The position numbers and the translations under genes were made by a program. This document shows positions 24,938-33,382 of a stretch of 64,000 bases of DNA, in pieces (within the stretch, counting starts at the first letter, position 1; each line of letters starts with the position of its first letter). The notes below the pieces were generated by a model. That model searched no databases and was not told the origin of the DNA. It saw only the letters and a program-made list of their open reading frames with translations. The stretch is from CAIYRG01 sp963747255 (GTDB lineage: Bacteria > Pseudomonadota > Alphaproteobacteria > Micropepsales > Micropepsaceae): the NCBI GenBank assembly GCA_963747255.1, contig CAVVEG010000009.1, forward strand, positions 33,522 through 97,521, written 5' to 3'.

Positions 24938-26620
24938 ATGCTGAACAAAGTCTTGACCGCATCGATTGCGGCTATGCTCATTGCGGGATGTGCGTCGATG
25001 CCGGGAAACCGGGCGCCGGCGACAAGCGCTGCCGTCATCGCTCCTTCGCAGAACGAGATCACGCAATCGGCTTTGCGAAAATTTCTTCAAACAGAAAATT
25101 CCGGGCACGAAGATCAAGCGCATGAATCGAATCGCCTGCTTGCGTTTTATGAGGCGCGAGATTTCAGGGCTGCATGGACCGGAAGCGCCGGCAGCGACCG
25201 CATGGCGGCCGAGCTTCGCACTGCGCTGGCGCGAGCGCATGAACAGGGTTTGCGCGATGAAGATTACCGGCTACCGCCCGAAGCGCATCCGGCTCGGGGA
25301 GTCGAGGCTGCCGAATACGATATCGCGCTGACCGGCGCCGCGCTGCGTTACGCGCGCGATGTCCGCATGGGCCACGTGCTTCCCGTCGCTGTGTATAGCG
25401 ATGCGGAATTTCCGGCTCAGCCGGACAATCTCGCCACCGGTCTCGCCGCAGCGGCCGGCAGCGGCAAAGTTGCCGAATTTTTCGACGGGCTTCCTCCAGC
25501 ACATCCCGAATATCGCCGGCTGGCCAAGGCCCTGATGCGCTATTCCGCGATCGCCGAAGCGGGCGGCTGGCCCATGCTCACGGAAAAGGAAGTCCAGCTG
25601 ACGGGAAAGAATTCCCAGCCGGGCATGCTCATCAAGCGGCTCTCGTTCGAAGACGCGGAGTTCGCCGCGATCCAAAATCCGTCCAAGTCCGACATCATCA
25701 ATGCGGTCAAGCGGTTTCAGACACGCAACGGCCTTGAACAGGACGGGCGCGTGCGTGGCGAAACGCTGGCCGCGCTGAATATCACGGCCAAAGCGCGCGT
25801 GGCCGGGATTGCCGCAAATATGGAGCGGTGGCGCTGGCTGCCTGCGGAACTGGAAAGCCGCTATGTCGCCGTCAATGTCGCGGATCAAAGCGTACAGTTC
25901 GTGCGGGACGGTAAGTCGGTACTTACTTCACGCGTCATCGTCGGCCGGAAGTCCAGTCCGACACCGATTACACGGTCTGCCATCACCGCTGTGGTTGTGA
26001 ACCCGCCCTGGGACATTCCGGGCGATATCGCAGCGCGGGATCTTCTGCCGCATCTGAAAAAGGACGCCAATTACCTTGCCTCGCGGCATATGGTGGTCAC
26101 AGACGGACCGCCCGGTGATCCATATGGCAGAACGATCAACTGGCGGAAAATCGTACCTGCCGAATTTCCCTATGCAATCCGGCAGCTCCCCGGACCCGAA
26201 GCTGGTCTTGGCGCGCTGATGCTCGATTCGCCCAATGATTTCGACGTCTATTTGCATGACACGCCAGACAAGAAAGTCTTCGCAACGGCAAATCGCGACA
26301 TCAGCAACGGGTGTGTGCGCGTGCAGCAGATATTTCCGCTCGCATCCCTGGTGCTTCAGGGTGACATGGAAAGCGGAATGCCGCGGCTGAAGCAGGCGGT
26401 GGCATCACACGAAACGAAACACCTGAAGCTCGATGAGCCGGTACCGGTCTATTTCCTCTATTGGACGGCAATAGCCAATGACGATGGCAGCGTGCAGTTC
26501 CGGCCTGACTTCGATAACCGGGATACGCCTTTGATTGCGGCATTGAACGGCTCTGCGGTCCATGACGCGCGGAACAGCCCGAAAACCGAAGCGCCGCCGA
26601 ACAACTCGCTTGCTCCCTGA
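24938..26620 (+). CDS. L,D-transpeptidase (YcbB/LdtD-like), lipoprotein
   Basis: The protein has 560 residues. The signal ends MLIAGCASM, a lipobox. An N-terminal scaffold domain is followed by a peptidoglycan-binding helix bundle (DIINAVKRFQTRNGLEQDG, about residues 250-275) and the YkuD catalytic domain. The active site is HDTPDKKVFATANRDISNGC, with nucleophile Cys and His in the order used by YcbB enzymes. It makes 3-3 or Lpp-type crosslinks in the cell wall. The ATG at 24938 is selected because it begins the signal peptide. Confidence 0.9.
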   Translation: MLNKVLTASIAAMLIAGCASMPGNRAPATSAAVIAPSQNEITQSALRKFLQTENSGHEDQAHESNRLLAFYEARDFRAAWTGSAGSDRMAAELRTALARAHEQGLRDEDYRLPPEAHPARGVEAAEYDIALTGAALRYARDVRMGHVLPVAVYSDAEFPAQPDNLATGLAAAAGSGKVAEFFDGLPPAHPEYRRLAKALMRYSAIAEAGGWPMLTEKEVQLTGKNSQPGMLIKRLSFEDAEFAAIQNPSKSDIINAVKRFQTRNGLEQDGRVRGETLAALNITAKARVAGIAANMERWRWLPAELESRYVAVNVADQSVQFVRDGKSVLTSRVIVGRKSSPTPITRSAITAVVVNPPWDIPGDIAARDLLPHLKKDANYLASRHMVVTDGPPGDPYGRTINWRKIVPAEFPYAIRQLPGPEAGLGALMLDSPNDFDVYLHDTPDKKVFATANRDISNGCVRVQQIFPLASLVLQGDMESGMPRLKQAVASHETKHLKLDEPVPVYFLYWTAIANDDGSVQFRPDFDNRDTPLIAALNGSAVHDARNSPKTEAPPNNSLAP

Positions 26621-26686
26621 GTCGCACGGGAATTCCCATCGATTTCCGCCGATCTGCTATTCTGGCGCGCTTCCAGGGAGGGTAGC

Positions 26687-27595
26687 GTGCCGGTCCAGTC
26701 TCTTCTCAGCTACGCGCTGACCGTGCCGGATCTTGAATCCGGCAGACGCTTTTACTCGACCTTCGGTCTGATCCCCGCAGAGCGTGACGATATTCTTGTT
26801 TTTCGTTGCGAAGGGCGTGACCAGGATCAGGTGCAACTGATCGAAGGCAGAACGAAGCGGCTCAACCATCTGTGCTTCGGGGCGGATTCCGGCGGGATTG
26901 CCGCAATACGCGAGCGAATGAGCGAACAGTCACTCGGGGAAACCGATTCGCCCGCCAGCGCTTTTAACGGCGGGTTTTGGCTGGCCGATCCCGACGGTAA
27001 TGCCGTCAATATCCGCGACGAATCCGCGCAGCCGTGGCGCGCCTCCAAAGCGTTCGAGATAAACCAGCCGGGCCACTACCGCCGGTTTGAACGCGGCTGT
27101 CCGGCGCGCCATCAGGTCCGCCCGACCCGCCTTGGGCATGTGCTTATGTTCACACCGCGATTCGACGAGATGACGAGATTTTACGGCGAGGTTCTGGGGC
27201 TGCGCCTCAGCGACCGCGTGCCGGGAATTATCGCGTTCATGCATTTGCCCGGTGGCGGCGATCATCATGTCGTTGCGCTGCTCAGGGACGAACATCCCGG
27301 CTTTCATCATGCAAGCTTTGAAGTTGAAACGCCGGACGAGATCGGATTGGGCGCACAAGCGGTGCTGGAGGCCGGCTACCGCAATGGCTGGGGGCTGGGC
27401 CGGCACGTCATCGGCTCGAATTTCTTCCACTATCTGCGCGATCCATGGATGAGCCTCGCCGAGTATTTCTGCGACATCGACCAGATTCCGGCCGGCGGCT
27501 CATGGCAGCCGCAGGATATAAATCCGGGCGATGCATTGTTCCGGTGGGGTCCGCCGGTCCCGGACGACTTCACGCGCAATTTCGAACTCCATTGA
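26687..27595 (+). CDS. VOC-family extradiol dioxygenase-like protein
   Basis: The protein has 302 residues and two vicinal-oxygen-chelate halves. The first (YALTVPDLESGRRFYSTFGL) lacks obvious metal ligands. The second has His in RLGHVLMFTPRFDEM, His in GFHHASFEVETPDEI and Glu in SLAEYFCDID, the 2-His-1-carboxylate iron site of type I extradiol dioxygenases. This indicates cleavage of a catechol-like ring, substrate unknown. The GTG at 26687 follows GGGAGGG. The GST gene begins 23 bases after the stop, so the two may act on the same aromatic compound. Confidence 0.85.
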   Translation: MPVQSLLSYALTVPDLESGRRFYSTFGLIPAERDDILVFRCEGRDQDQVQLIEGRTKRLNHLCFGADSGGIAAIRERMSEQSLGETDSPASAFNGGFWLADPDGNAVNIRDESAQPWRASKAFEINQPGHYRRFERGCPARHQVRPTRLGHVLMFTPRFDEMTRFYGEVLGLRLSDRVPGIIAFMHLPGGGDHHVVALLRDEHPGFHHASFEVETPDEIGLGAQAVLEAGYRNGWGLGRHVIGSNFFHYLRDPWMSLAEYFCDIDQIPAGGSWQPQDINPGDALFRWGPPVPDDFTRNFELH

Positions 27596-27618
27596 TCGCC
27601 AAATTCGGGTCGCAAGCC

Positions 27619-28221
27619 ATGCTCACACTGTATTTCGCGCCCGGAACCAGCTCCATGGCTCCTCATATTGCGTTGCACGAAACAGGTGCAGAGTTCAGAA
27701 GCTGTCCTTTATCCTTCGCAAAAGGCGACCAGCGTCAGCCCTCCTATCTGGCTCTCAATCCCGAGGGCAAAGTACCGACTCTCGTGATGGACGGCCGGCC
27801 GCTGACGGAAGTGGCTGCCATTCTTTACTACCTGGCGCGCCGCTATCCGGCGGCGGAGCTGTTGCCTGTGAACGACCCGGAGGCCGATTCGCAGGTCATT
27901 TCATGGATGTCATTCATCGCGGCGACACTACATCCGGCGCGCTATCGCGGCGCGGAGCATACGCTTTCCGTGTACGGAATTGCCGACCGGAGGCTGGACG
28001 CTTCCGGCTGGGCTATCGACCGCTACTCGATCGCGGACATACATCTGTTTCGCCTGTATTGGCGGGTCCGCGGCGCGCTCGACTTTTCTCCGGGAATGTT
28101 CCCGCACTTGACCGCGCATTATGAGCGCATGATGGCGCGCCCCGCGGTGCAGAAGACCATCGCGATCGAAAGCGCTCTGGGCTACGAATATTCGACGTGG
28201 TTTCCGGATCGCGGCAGGTAA
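27619..28221 (+). CDS. glutathione S-transferase
   Basis: This 200-residue GST has an N-terminal thioredoxin-like domain: LTLYFAPGTSSMAPHIAL (active Ser region), then LNPEGKVPTLVMDGRPLTEV with the cis-Pro and glutathione gamma-Glu site. The C-terminal helical domain (YSIADIHLFRLYWR) has the N-capping D of the hydrophobic-staple motif. It is slightly shorter than typical between YGIADRRLDA and SGWAIDRYSIAD. It is cytoplasmic. Adjacency to the VOC dioxygenase suggests aromatic metabolism. Confidence 0.9.
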   Translation: MLTLYFAPGTSSMAPHIALHETGAEFRSCPLSFAKGDQRQPSYLALNPEGKVPTLVMDGRPLTEVAAILYYLARRYPAAELLPVNDPEADSQVISWMSFIAATLHPARYRGAEHTLSVYGIADRRLDASGWAIDRYSIADIHLFRLYWRVRGALDFSPGMFPHLTAHYERMMARPAVQKTIAIESALGYEYSTWFPDRGR

Positions 28222-28234
28222 TCGGGGTAGCCGC

Positions 28235-28804
28235 TCAACCCTTTCCGGCGTTCATCCTGTCGATTGTTTCAATCACCAATCCGACGGGCGGGCGTTTCGT
28301 GTAGGTTTCTTCGTACAGTTTGGCTTTGACGATCCCGCTTCGATCCAGAATGAAAATGATCGGGCGCGGCACGCCATAGGCCCGGTTGCCGGGCGGATAT
28401 TGCGGGTCGCGCAATTTGTAGCGGTCTATGATTTCCGATTTCGGATCGCTGAGCAGCGTATATTTGATCAAACGTCTTTCAATGAACTTCGCCAGTATTT
28501 CAGGAGAATCATACGATATTCCGGCGAGGCGATAACCGCGATTCTGAATATCGGCTACGCCCGTATTCAGATCCATCAACTGCGCCTGACAATAGGGGCA
28601 CCAGTCGGCCGAGCGGAAGAAGAACAGTACCAGCCCCTTGTCGCCCATCAGCGACTCCATCGAGCGAGGCTTGCCCGTCTGATCCAGAGGTGTTCCGATG
28701 CCTGGTGCCTTTGCGTTGGTGGGCGGTCCAAGGTCGAAATCCGGATTTGCCGCAACGGGGAGCGCAAATCCAAGCACAAGCAGAATTGCAGCAATGAGTT
28801 GCAT
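28235..28804 (-). CDS. periplasmic peroxiredoxin/thioredoxin-fold protein (AhpC/TSA-like)
   Basis: The protein has 189 residues with an N-terminal signal ending FALPVAANP. The thioredoxin fold has LVLFFFRSADWCPYCQAQLM with a CPYC pair in place of the single peroxidatic Cys context of classic 2-Cys enzymes, so a bacterioferritin-comigratory or thiol-oxidoreductase activity is likely. VPRPIIFILDRSGIV carries the cis-Pro. The ATG at 28804 follows GGAGG. It lies 63 bases downstream of aqpZ on the same strand and is convergent with the GST gene. Confidence 0.8.
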   Translation of the reverse strand: MQLIAAILLVLGFALPVAANPDFDLGPPTNAKAPGIGTPLDQTGKPRSMESLMGDKGLVLFFFRSADWCPYCQAQLMDLNTGVADIQNRGYRLAGISYDSPEILAKFIERRLIKYTLLSDPKSEIIDRYKLRDPQYPPGNRAYGVPRPIIFILDRSGIVKAKLYEETYTKRPPVGLVIETIDRMNAGKG

Positions 28805-28867
28805 AACCACCTCCGTTCCCGTTGCCGGAAGACTCCTACACCGGAAAATGCAAATTTCGAACCCGAG

Positions 28868-29614
28868 TCATGGAGCGGCCGGCAATCGGGCCTGAGGCAA
28901 TTCGGAGGGAATGGTAAGTCCTTTTTCGCTTCCCGATTGCATCCAGCGCTGAACCATACCGGCCAACCCTGCTCCAACCAGGGGCGCCAGCCAGAATGCC
29001 CAAAGCTGTTGGAGAGCCCAGCTTCCCTGAAAGATTGCCACGGCCGTCGAGCGTGCCGGGTTCACCGAGGTATTCGTTACCGGAATGGAAATGAGATGGA
29101 TCAGGGTGAGCGCAAGCCCGATGGCAAGGGGAGCAAATCCCTTCGGCGCCCTGTCGGAGGTCGCACCAAGGATTACAATCAGAAACATGAATGTCATGAC
29201 CGCCTCACAGATCAATCCCGCGGTCAGTGAATAATGCTGGGGTGAGTGTTCCGCGTAGCCGTTCGACGCGAAACCCGCAGACGCATCAAATCCCGACGCG
29301 CCGCTGGCAACAGCATAGAGTACTGCGGCGGCAACAGCGCCACCGGCAAGCTGCGCCAGCCAATAGGGAAGAATGTCTTTCCCCGAAAACCGGCCAGCGG
29401 CATACAGGCCGAATGTCACTGCGGGATTGAAATGCGCGCCCGATATGTGGCCGAACGCATAGGCTCCGGTAACCACGGTGAGCCCGAACGCGAGCGCAAC
29501 GCCGGCATAGCCAATACCCACCGCCGGCACTCCGGCAGCCAGAACAGCGGACCCGCATCCCCCAAGAACCAACCAGAACGTGCCAAGGAATTCCGCAGCG
29601 AATTTTCGCGACAT
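28868..29614 (-). CDS. aqpZ: aquaporin Z
   Basis: This 248-residue inner-membrane water channel has six helices and two half-helices bearing NPA: SGAHFNPAVTFG and NTSVNPARSTA, the latter with the selectivity-filter Arg. The start EFLGTFWLVLGGCGSAVLAA is typical of AqpZ. The second in-frame ATG (29614) is used because GGAGG lies nine bases before it, whereas it abuts the first ATG. Confidence 0.95.
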   Translation of the reverse strand: MSRKFAAEFLGTFWLVLGGCGSAVLAAGVPAVGIGYAGVALAFGLTVVTGAYAFGHISGAHFNPAVTFGLYAAGRFSGKDILPYWLAQLAGGAVAAAVLYAVASGASGFDASAGFASNGYAEHSPQHYSLTAGLICEAVMTFMFLIVILGATSDRAPKGFAPLAIGLALTLIHLISIPVTNTSVNPARSTAVAIFQGSWALQQLWAFWLAPLVGAGLAGMVQRWMQSGSEKGLTIPSELPQARLPAAP

Positions 29615-29917
29615 GTTCACCATCCTCCCTGTGCGATCCGCGCTCAGGCTGGCCTATAACGGCCGAGCTGCGCTCAGTAAAAAACGTTGTAAACCGCCTC
29701 CAATACCTCTCCCGTCGAGATATCGACCAAACAGAGCGTCAGGGCCCGATCTCACCCACTCGCAGCCAAGAGGAGGACGATCCAGGTCGTAGAGCCAGAA
29801 ATTGGTAATCCAGTAAGGTTGGGCGAAGAATAGCGCGGAAAGACATTGGCCGTAAACGACGTCAAATCGTTGTTGAGGCAGATCAATGTCCAATCCTCGT
29901 GTTCCCGGGTTAGGTGA
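29615..29917. other. intergenic region between aqpZ and the divergent CarS-like gene
   Basis: This is 303 bases with no credible ORF. It must contain the divergent promoters; I recognise no operator or RNA. Confidence 0.4.
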
Positions 29918-30412
29918 ATGACCATGCGCCTGCTGCTCGTATTGCGATTACTGGCACTGCTGACCGCGGCGAATGCCGCGCCTGTCCTCGTGGCGAGAGT
30001 TCTGAATGATCGATTTGCGATGCCCGTTGACGGGAGATACAGATTTGTGGACGGCCATCCGATTTTCGGGCGTACCAAGACAATTCGCGGGGTAGTGGCG
30101 TCAATTGTTCTGACAATTGCGATGGCGCCCGTGGTCGGAATGACACCCACCACCGGCCTGATCATTGCCCTCGCTGCGATGACTGGAGATCTGATTTCCA
30201 GCTTCCTGAAGCGTAGGCTTGGGATGGACTCGAGCAGTCAAGCCTTTGGGCTTGATCAAATTCCCGAGTCGCTTCTGCCCCTGCTCGCCGTCCGGCACTT
30301 TTGCTCGCTCTCCGCGGGAGAAATCGCGGCCGGCGTCGGGCTTTTTCTGATTGGCGAACTCGTGTTGTCGCGGCTGCTTTATGCCATTCACCTGCGGGAC
30401 CGGCCTTACTGA
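29918..30412 (+). CDS. CDP-archaeol synthase-like (CarS/DUF46 family) membrane protein
   Basis: This 164-residue protein has about four helices. It has the family signature GHPIFGRTKTIRG and GDLISSFLKRRLGMDSSS then LDQIPESLLPLLA, equivalent to the K-T-x-R-G and G-D-x3-SF-x-KR blocks of PF01864 phosphatidate-cytidylyltransferase-type enzymes. In archaea the family activates archaetidic acid with CTP; bacterial members exist and their lipid is undefined. It stands alone with no partner lipid gene adjacent. Confidence 0.8.
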   Translation: MTMRLLLVLRLLALLTAANAAPVLVARVLNDRFAMPVDGRYRFVDGHPIFGRTKTIRGVVASIVLTIAMAPVVGMTPTTGLIIALAAMTGDLISSFLKRRLGMDSSSQAFGLDQIPESLLPLLAVRHFCSLSAGEIAAGVGLFLIGELVLSRLLYAIHLRDRPY

Positions 30413-30623
30413 AGCAGTTGGGGTGGGCTGCAATAGAGGGACCAATTTGCCGGCCGGAAGCTTCCCTCGCCACAGCGCCTCCCCGCGCCCGATCGACCGA
30501 ACCTTCGCACGCCACTAACCGGCCTCATTTGCGTGATTGGAATTTTACGCAAATGATTAAGGCGGCATTGACAGGGACAGATCAAAGTGCCGCGGTGCTT
30601 TTGGCGAGAAGCGAGGAAAAAGC

Positions 30624-31118
30624 ATGGACACGAAAACGAGGATGGTTGGGGGCGCGGTGCTTGCCGCGTTTTTTGCCGCGGGGGTGCATGTCTCTCTGGC
30701 AAACGGGGCTGACGGTGTTTCGGCGCCCGACGATCAGGCGGCCACGGAAAAACTCAACAACACGATCGCCAACTGCAATAAATCCGAGGACGACCGTTAC
30801 CGGGCGCAGGAAGCTCAATTCCAGCGCGAAAGGCAGCAGAACCAGCGAGTTCTGACGGATTACCAGGCGCAAAACGAATCGTTGCACAATCAATATGACG
30901 ACCTGCGGGCCAATTATGCTCTGCTTGAACTGAGAAACGACGAGCAGGGGAAGGAAACCGCGGCGTTGCAGCAGAAATATCAGGATACGCAGGCAACTCT
31001 TCAGGACATGCAGATAAAATACGACGAGATGCTGAAGAAGTATCAGGCCATACAGGACCAATCCAAACCAAGTGAATCAGGCATTGGCGCAGCCGCCCGC
31101 CGGCTGTTCGGCGGGTGA
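30624..31118 (+). CDS. exported coiled-coil protein of unknown function
   Basis: The protein has 164 residues. A hydrophobic N-terminus (GGAVLAAFFAAGVHVSLANG) acts as signal or anchor. Residues about 45-145 are charged and Gln-rich with heptad character (YRAQEAQFQRERQQNQRVL, LQQKYQDTQATLQDMQIKY), predicting a long coiled coil. The tail ends GIGAAARRLFGG. It is unrecognised. The gene is convergent with the PEP-mutase-like gene; its leader contains a GAGGAAAAAGC ribosome site. Confidence 0.6.
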   Translation: MDTKTRMVGGAVLAAFFAAGVHVSLANGADGVSAPDDQAATEKLNNTIANCNKSEDDRYRAQEAQFQRERQQNQRVLTDYQAQNESLHNQYDDLRANYALLELRNDEQGKETAALQQKYQDTQATLQDMQIKYDEMLKKYQAIQDQSKPSESGIGAAARRLFGG

Positions 31119-31140
31119 AACGCCCCGGACCGAAGCCTGC

Positions 31141-32136
31141 CTAACGTTCCGCCGCGGAGCCGCGCGGAAGGTTGTATTTCCGCGAAAGCGCGTTCAATTC
31201 GTCGACCTGCTCGACTTTTTCGGAGGTCTCGCGGCCGAGTGCGCCCTTTTGCGCTTCGGCCATTCGCCCTGTGGCCTGCAGCTCGGTGAGTGCCCTGTCA
31301 ACCGCGCCCAACGCGATGTTGACCATGGGAGGCGTCTGCGTGACGGAGATTCGGGCGGCCTTCAAAGCCGCGGGAGTGGCCGGGAAGTTCCCGCTGCCGA
31401 AGACAGCCATCAACGGCTTTTTCACGACGTCCGCGGCTTTCACATAATCCTGCGTGGACGGCATTGCGATCCACACCGCGTCGGCGCCGGCTTCCGCATA
31501 CGCGGCGGCGCGGTCGAGCATCTCCGTATGCGAATTGTTCGGAGTTGGGGCAAGACAGCGCGCAATGAGAACCATGTCCGTGCGCCCGTCGGCCGCAGCA
31601 TGAATGTTGTCGATCATGCGGTTCAGGGGAAGAATGCCCGGCACGGCGTAACCGGTGGCGCGGTTCAGCGGCGCCCGGTCATCGAAGGCTGCGCAGCCTA
31701 TGCCGCCTCTCTCGGCCTGTTTGGCGAAACGATGGACGTTCAGAGGCGTGGCGCCGAAATCGTCGACATCGGCCATCAGTGGAATATCGACGTTCTGGGC
31801 AATGATCGAGTCGTATTCGATGATCTCGCCTACCGTGACGATCGCCTGGTCCGGCAGCGCGAGCAATTCCAGATTGGTCGCGCTGCTGCCCACAAATACG
31901 CCTTTGAAGCCATGAATCTGGATCAGGCGCGCGGTCAACAGATCGAACGCATTGGCGCAGATCAGCGGTTCCGGGCCGTTCAACAGTTCGCGGAAACGGG
32001 CGCCCATTGATCTACCCGCCGGGCGCGCCTCGCGCTCCGGAGCCGCCGCGGATACGGCACTGGTCGCGGCCAGTAATCCCGAGGCCGCCAGCCCCGCTGC
32101 CTGGACAAATTCCCGCCTGTTGGTTGAGTCGGCCAT
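31141..32136 (-). CDS. Tat-exported isocitrate lyase/PEP mutase-like enzyme
   Basis: This 331-residue TIM barrel of the ICL/PEPM superfamily shows NAFDLLTARLIQIHGFKGVF, PLMADVDDFGA (metal Asp cluster), CAAFDDRAPLN, then DMVLIARCLAPTPNN and GADAVWIAM. The Cys-containing loop of true isocitrate lyase is absent. Unusually it begins with a twin-arginine signal (NRREFVQAAGLAASGLLAA), which predicts export, whereas superfamily members are normally cytoplasmic. The ATG at 32136 is chosen because it starts the signal; GGGGGACG precedes it. The reaction may be C-C or P-C cleavage. Confidence 0.8.
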   Translation of the reverse strand: MADSTNRREFVQAAGLAASGLLAATSAVSAAAPEREARPAGRSMGARFRELLNGPEPLICANAFDLLTARLIQIHGFKGVFVGSSATNLELLALPDQAIVTVGEIIEYDSIIAQNVDIPLMADVDDFGATPLNVHRFAKQAERGGIGCAAFDDRAPLNRATGYAVPGILPLNRMIDNIHAAADGRTDMVLIARCLAPTPNNSHTEMLDRAAAYAEAGADAVWIAMPSTQDYVKAADVVKKPLMAVFGSGNFPATPAALKAARISVTQTPPMVNIALGAVDRALTELQATGRMAEAQKGALGRETSEKVEQVDELNALSRKYNLPRGSAAER

Positions 32137-32312
32137 GATCGTCCCCCGTTTTTGGCGGGACAAGACTACCACGGACCCGTTGGTCAAAACATCGGGGATC
32201 AGGCCCGTTCGGGTTTGTTACGCGGCGAAGTAGCGACTGCCGTTCCCGGTTTGCGCCTGGCCAATGGCGGCCATGACGCACCATTTTCCGCAACAACGCG
32301 GCATATTGAAAC

Positions 32313-32780
32313 CTATCGAGCCTGACCGGCTGTCGGGTCTGGCACCCTGGATGAGTGCTGGTGCAGGATCATCCAGTTCCCATCTTTCTTCTCGAAGATG
32401 AAGGTATAGCGTGAAACCCAGACATCGGGTTTGCCGTTCGGATCGGTATTGAAGTGGTAGTATCCCGTTTCAACCGCGATGTTCGAAAATACCTTCACGG
32501 CATCATCGTGATCGAAAGCAACCGTGTCACCGCGTTTCATGAAAGGAATAAAGTAAAGGCGAATTGTTTCTCTCCCATCGAGCGGCTTCTCGTTGCCTCC
32601 GGTCGAGAGCAGCCGAGCGTCTTGATCGTATAGTTGCGACAGGCGATCGGCATCGTGGGAATTAAACCTCGCAATCCATTGCTCGAATTGGGCGTGGACC
32701 TCATCTTTCGGGCCGGCCATTGCCGCCTGACACAAACCGATTGTGAATAGCGTGATCAAAGCGGCGCCGATCAAGCGCAT
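32313..32780 (-). CDS. secreted SnoaL/DUF4440-like protein
   Basis: The 155-residue precursor has a signal ending LCQAAMAGP. The mature domain has the NTF2-like pattern: EQWIARFNSHDADRLSQLYD, ARLLSTGGNEKPLDGRE, YHFNTDPNGKPDVWVSRYTF, KKDGNWMILHQHSS. Such domains bind small ligands or act as isomerases; no catalytic residue can be assigned. The ATG at 32780 follows GGGAGGAAG. The inferred ancestral stop of the upstream ridA gene lies 14 bases before it, so the two formed an operon. Confidence 0.75.
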   Translation of the reverse strand: MRLIGAALITLFTIGLCQAAMAGPKDEVHAQFEQWIARFNSHDADRLSQLYDQDARLLSTGGNEKPLDGRETIRLYFIPFMKRGDTVAFDHDDAVKVFSNIAVETGYYHFNTDPNGKPDVWVSRYTFIFEKKDGNWMILHQHSSRVPDPTAGQAR

Positions 32781-32793
32781 CTGACTTCCTCCC

Positions 32794-33266
32794 TTATGGG
32801 GCGACTGCAATGGCCGATATCTCGATCTTCACGTCGCGCGCCAGGCGAGCAACCTGGACTGTAGCCCGAGCTGGAGGAGCTGTCCCAAAGAAGGTGGTAT
32901 ATACCTGATTCATTCTGTATTCATTCTGTCGAACTCGTTGATGTCCGTGAGGAAGACCGTTGTTGAGGTGACGTCATCCATGGTCAATCCGTCCGCCGCA
33001 ATTATGGCCTTGATGTTTTCCAGTGCTCGGCGTGTCTGATCCTCGATCGTTGCGTTCGACATGACTTGATTGGTCTTGGGGTCGATGGCGATCTCTCCAG
33101 AAACATAGAGGGTCTTGCCGACGTGGATTCCCTGGGAATAGGGACCAATCGCATTGGGCGCGGCCGGCGTCGAAATCACTTTTCTGCCGATTTCCTGCGC
33201 GTTCGCAAACAGCACCGATGCCGCGATTGCGAGCGCGACCACAACCCACGAAACTTTGTTCGACAT
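32794..33266 (-). pseudogene. secreted RidA-family protein, broken by an 11-bp duplication
   Basis: The first 118 codons encode a signal peptide (VALAIAASVLFANAQ) and most of a RidA/YjgF domain (PNAIGPYSQGIHVGKTLYVS, TRRALENIKAIIAADGL, VFLTDINEFDRMN). The frame then ends prematurely. Removing one copy of an 11-base tandem repeat at 32908-32929 restores the expected ending (QVYTTFFGTAPPARATV...) to a stop at 32794, for 153 residues. The lost part includes the PPARxxV Arg that binds the carboxylate of imine substrates. A RidA with an export signal is unusual in itself. This may be a recent mutation or an assembly error. Confidence 0.8.
32908..32929. repeat. 11-bp perfect tandem duplication inside ridA
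   Basis: ATTCATTCTGT occurs twice back to back (32908-32918 and 32919-32929). A length of 11 is not divisible by three and causes the frameshift described for the ridA pseudogene. This is the pattern of a replication-slippage duplication. Confidence 0.95.
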
Positions 33267-33325
33267 GGCGTTTGATCTCCTGTCTGAAGATTAGCTAATC
33301 GCGAGAATCGACATAAATTGGTGCT

Positions 33326-33382
33326 CATGAACTGGATCGGCCGCCACGCGCATTTGGCGAAGACGCGGTCCTGTTCGCTCAT
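33326..33382 (-). pseudogene. 5' relic of a third MFS gene
   Basis: Read on the minus strand, this stretch encodes MSEQDRVFAKCAWRPIQFM, nearly the same as the start of the neighbouring MFS gene (MSEDRVFAKCAWRLIPFMG). At DNA level it matches 34616-34669 over its whole length with one 3-base indel and a few substitutions. Its ATG overlaps the stop of the MFS gene as ATGA, exactly as that gene's GTG overlaps the stop of the one before. Coding similarity ends after about 19 codons and the sequence passes into the ridA leader. Confidence 0.7.
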
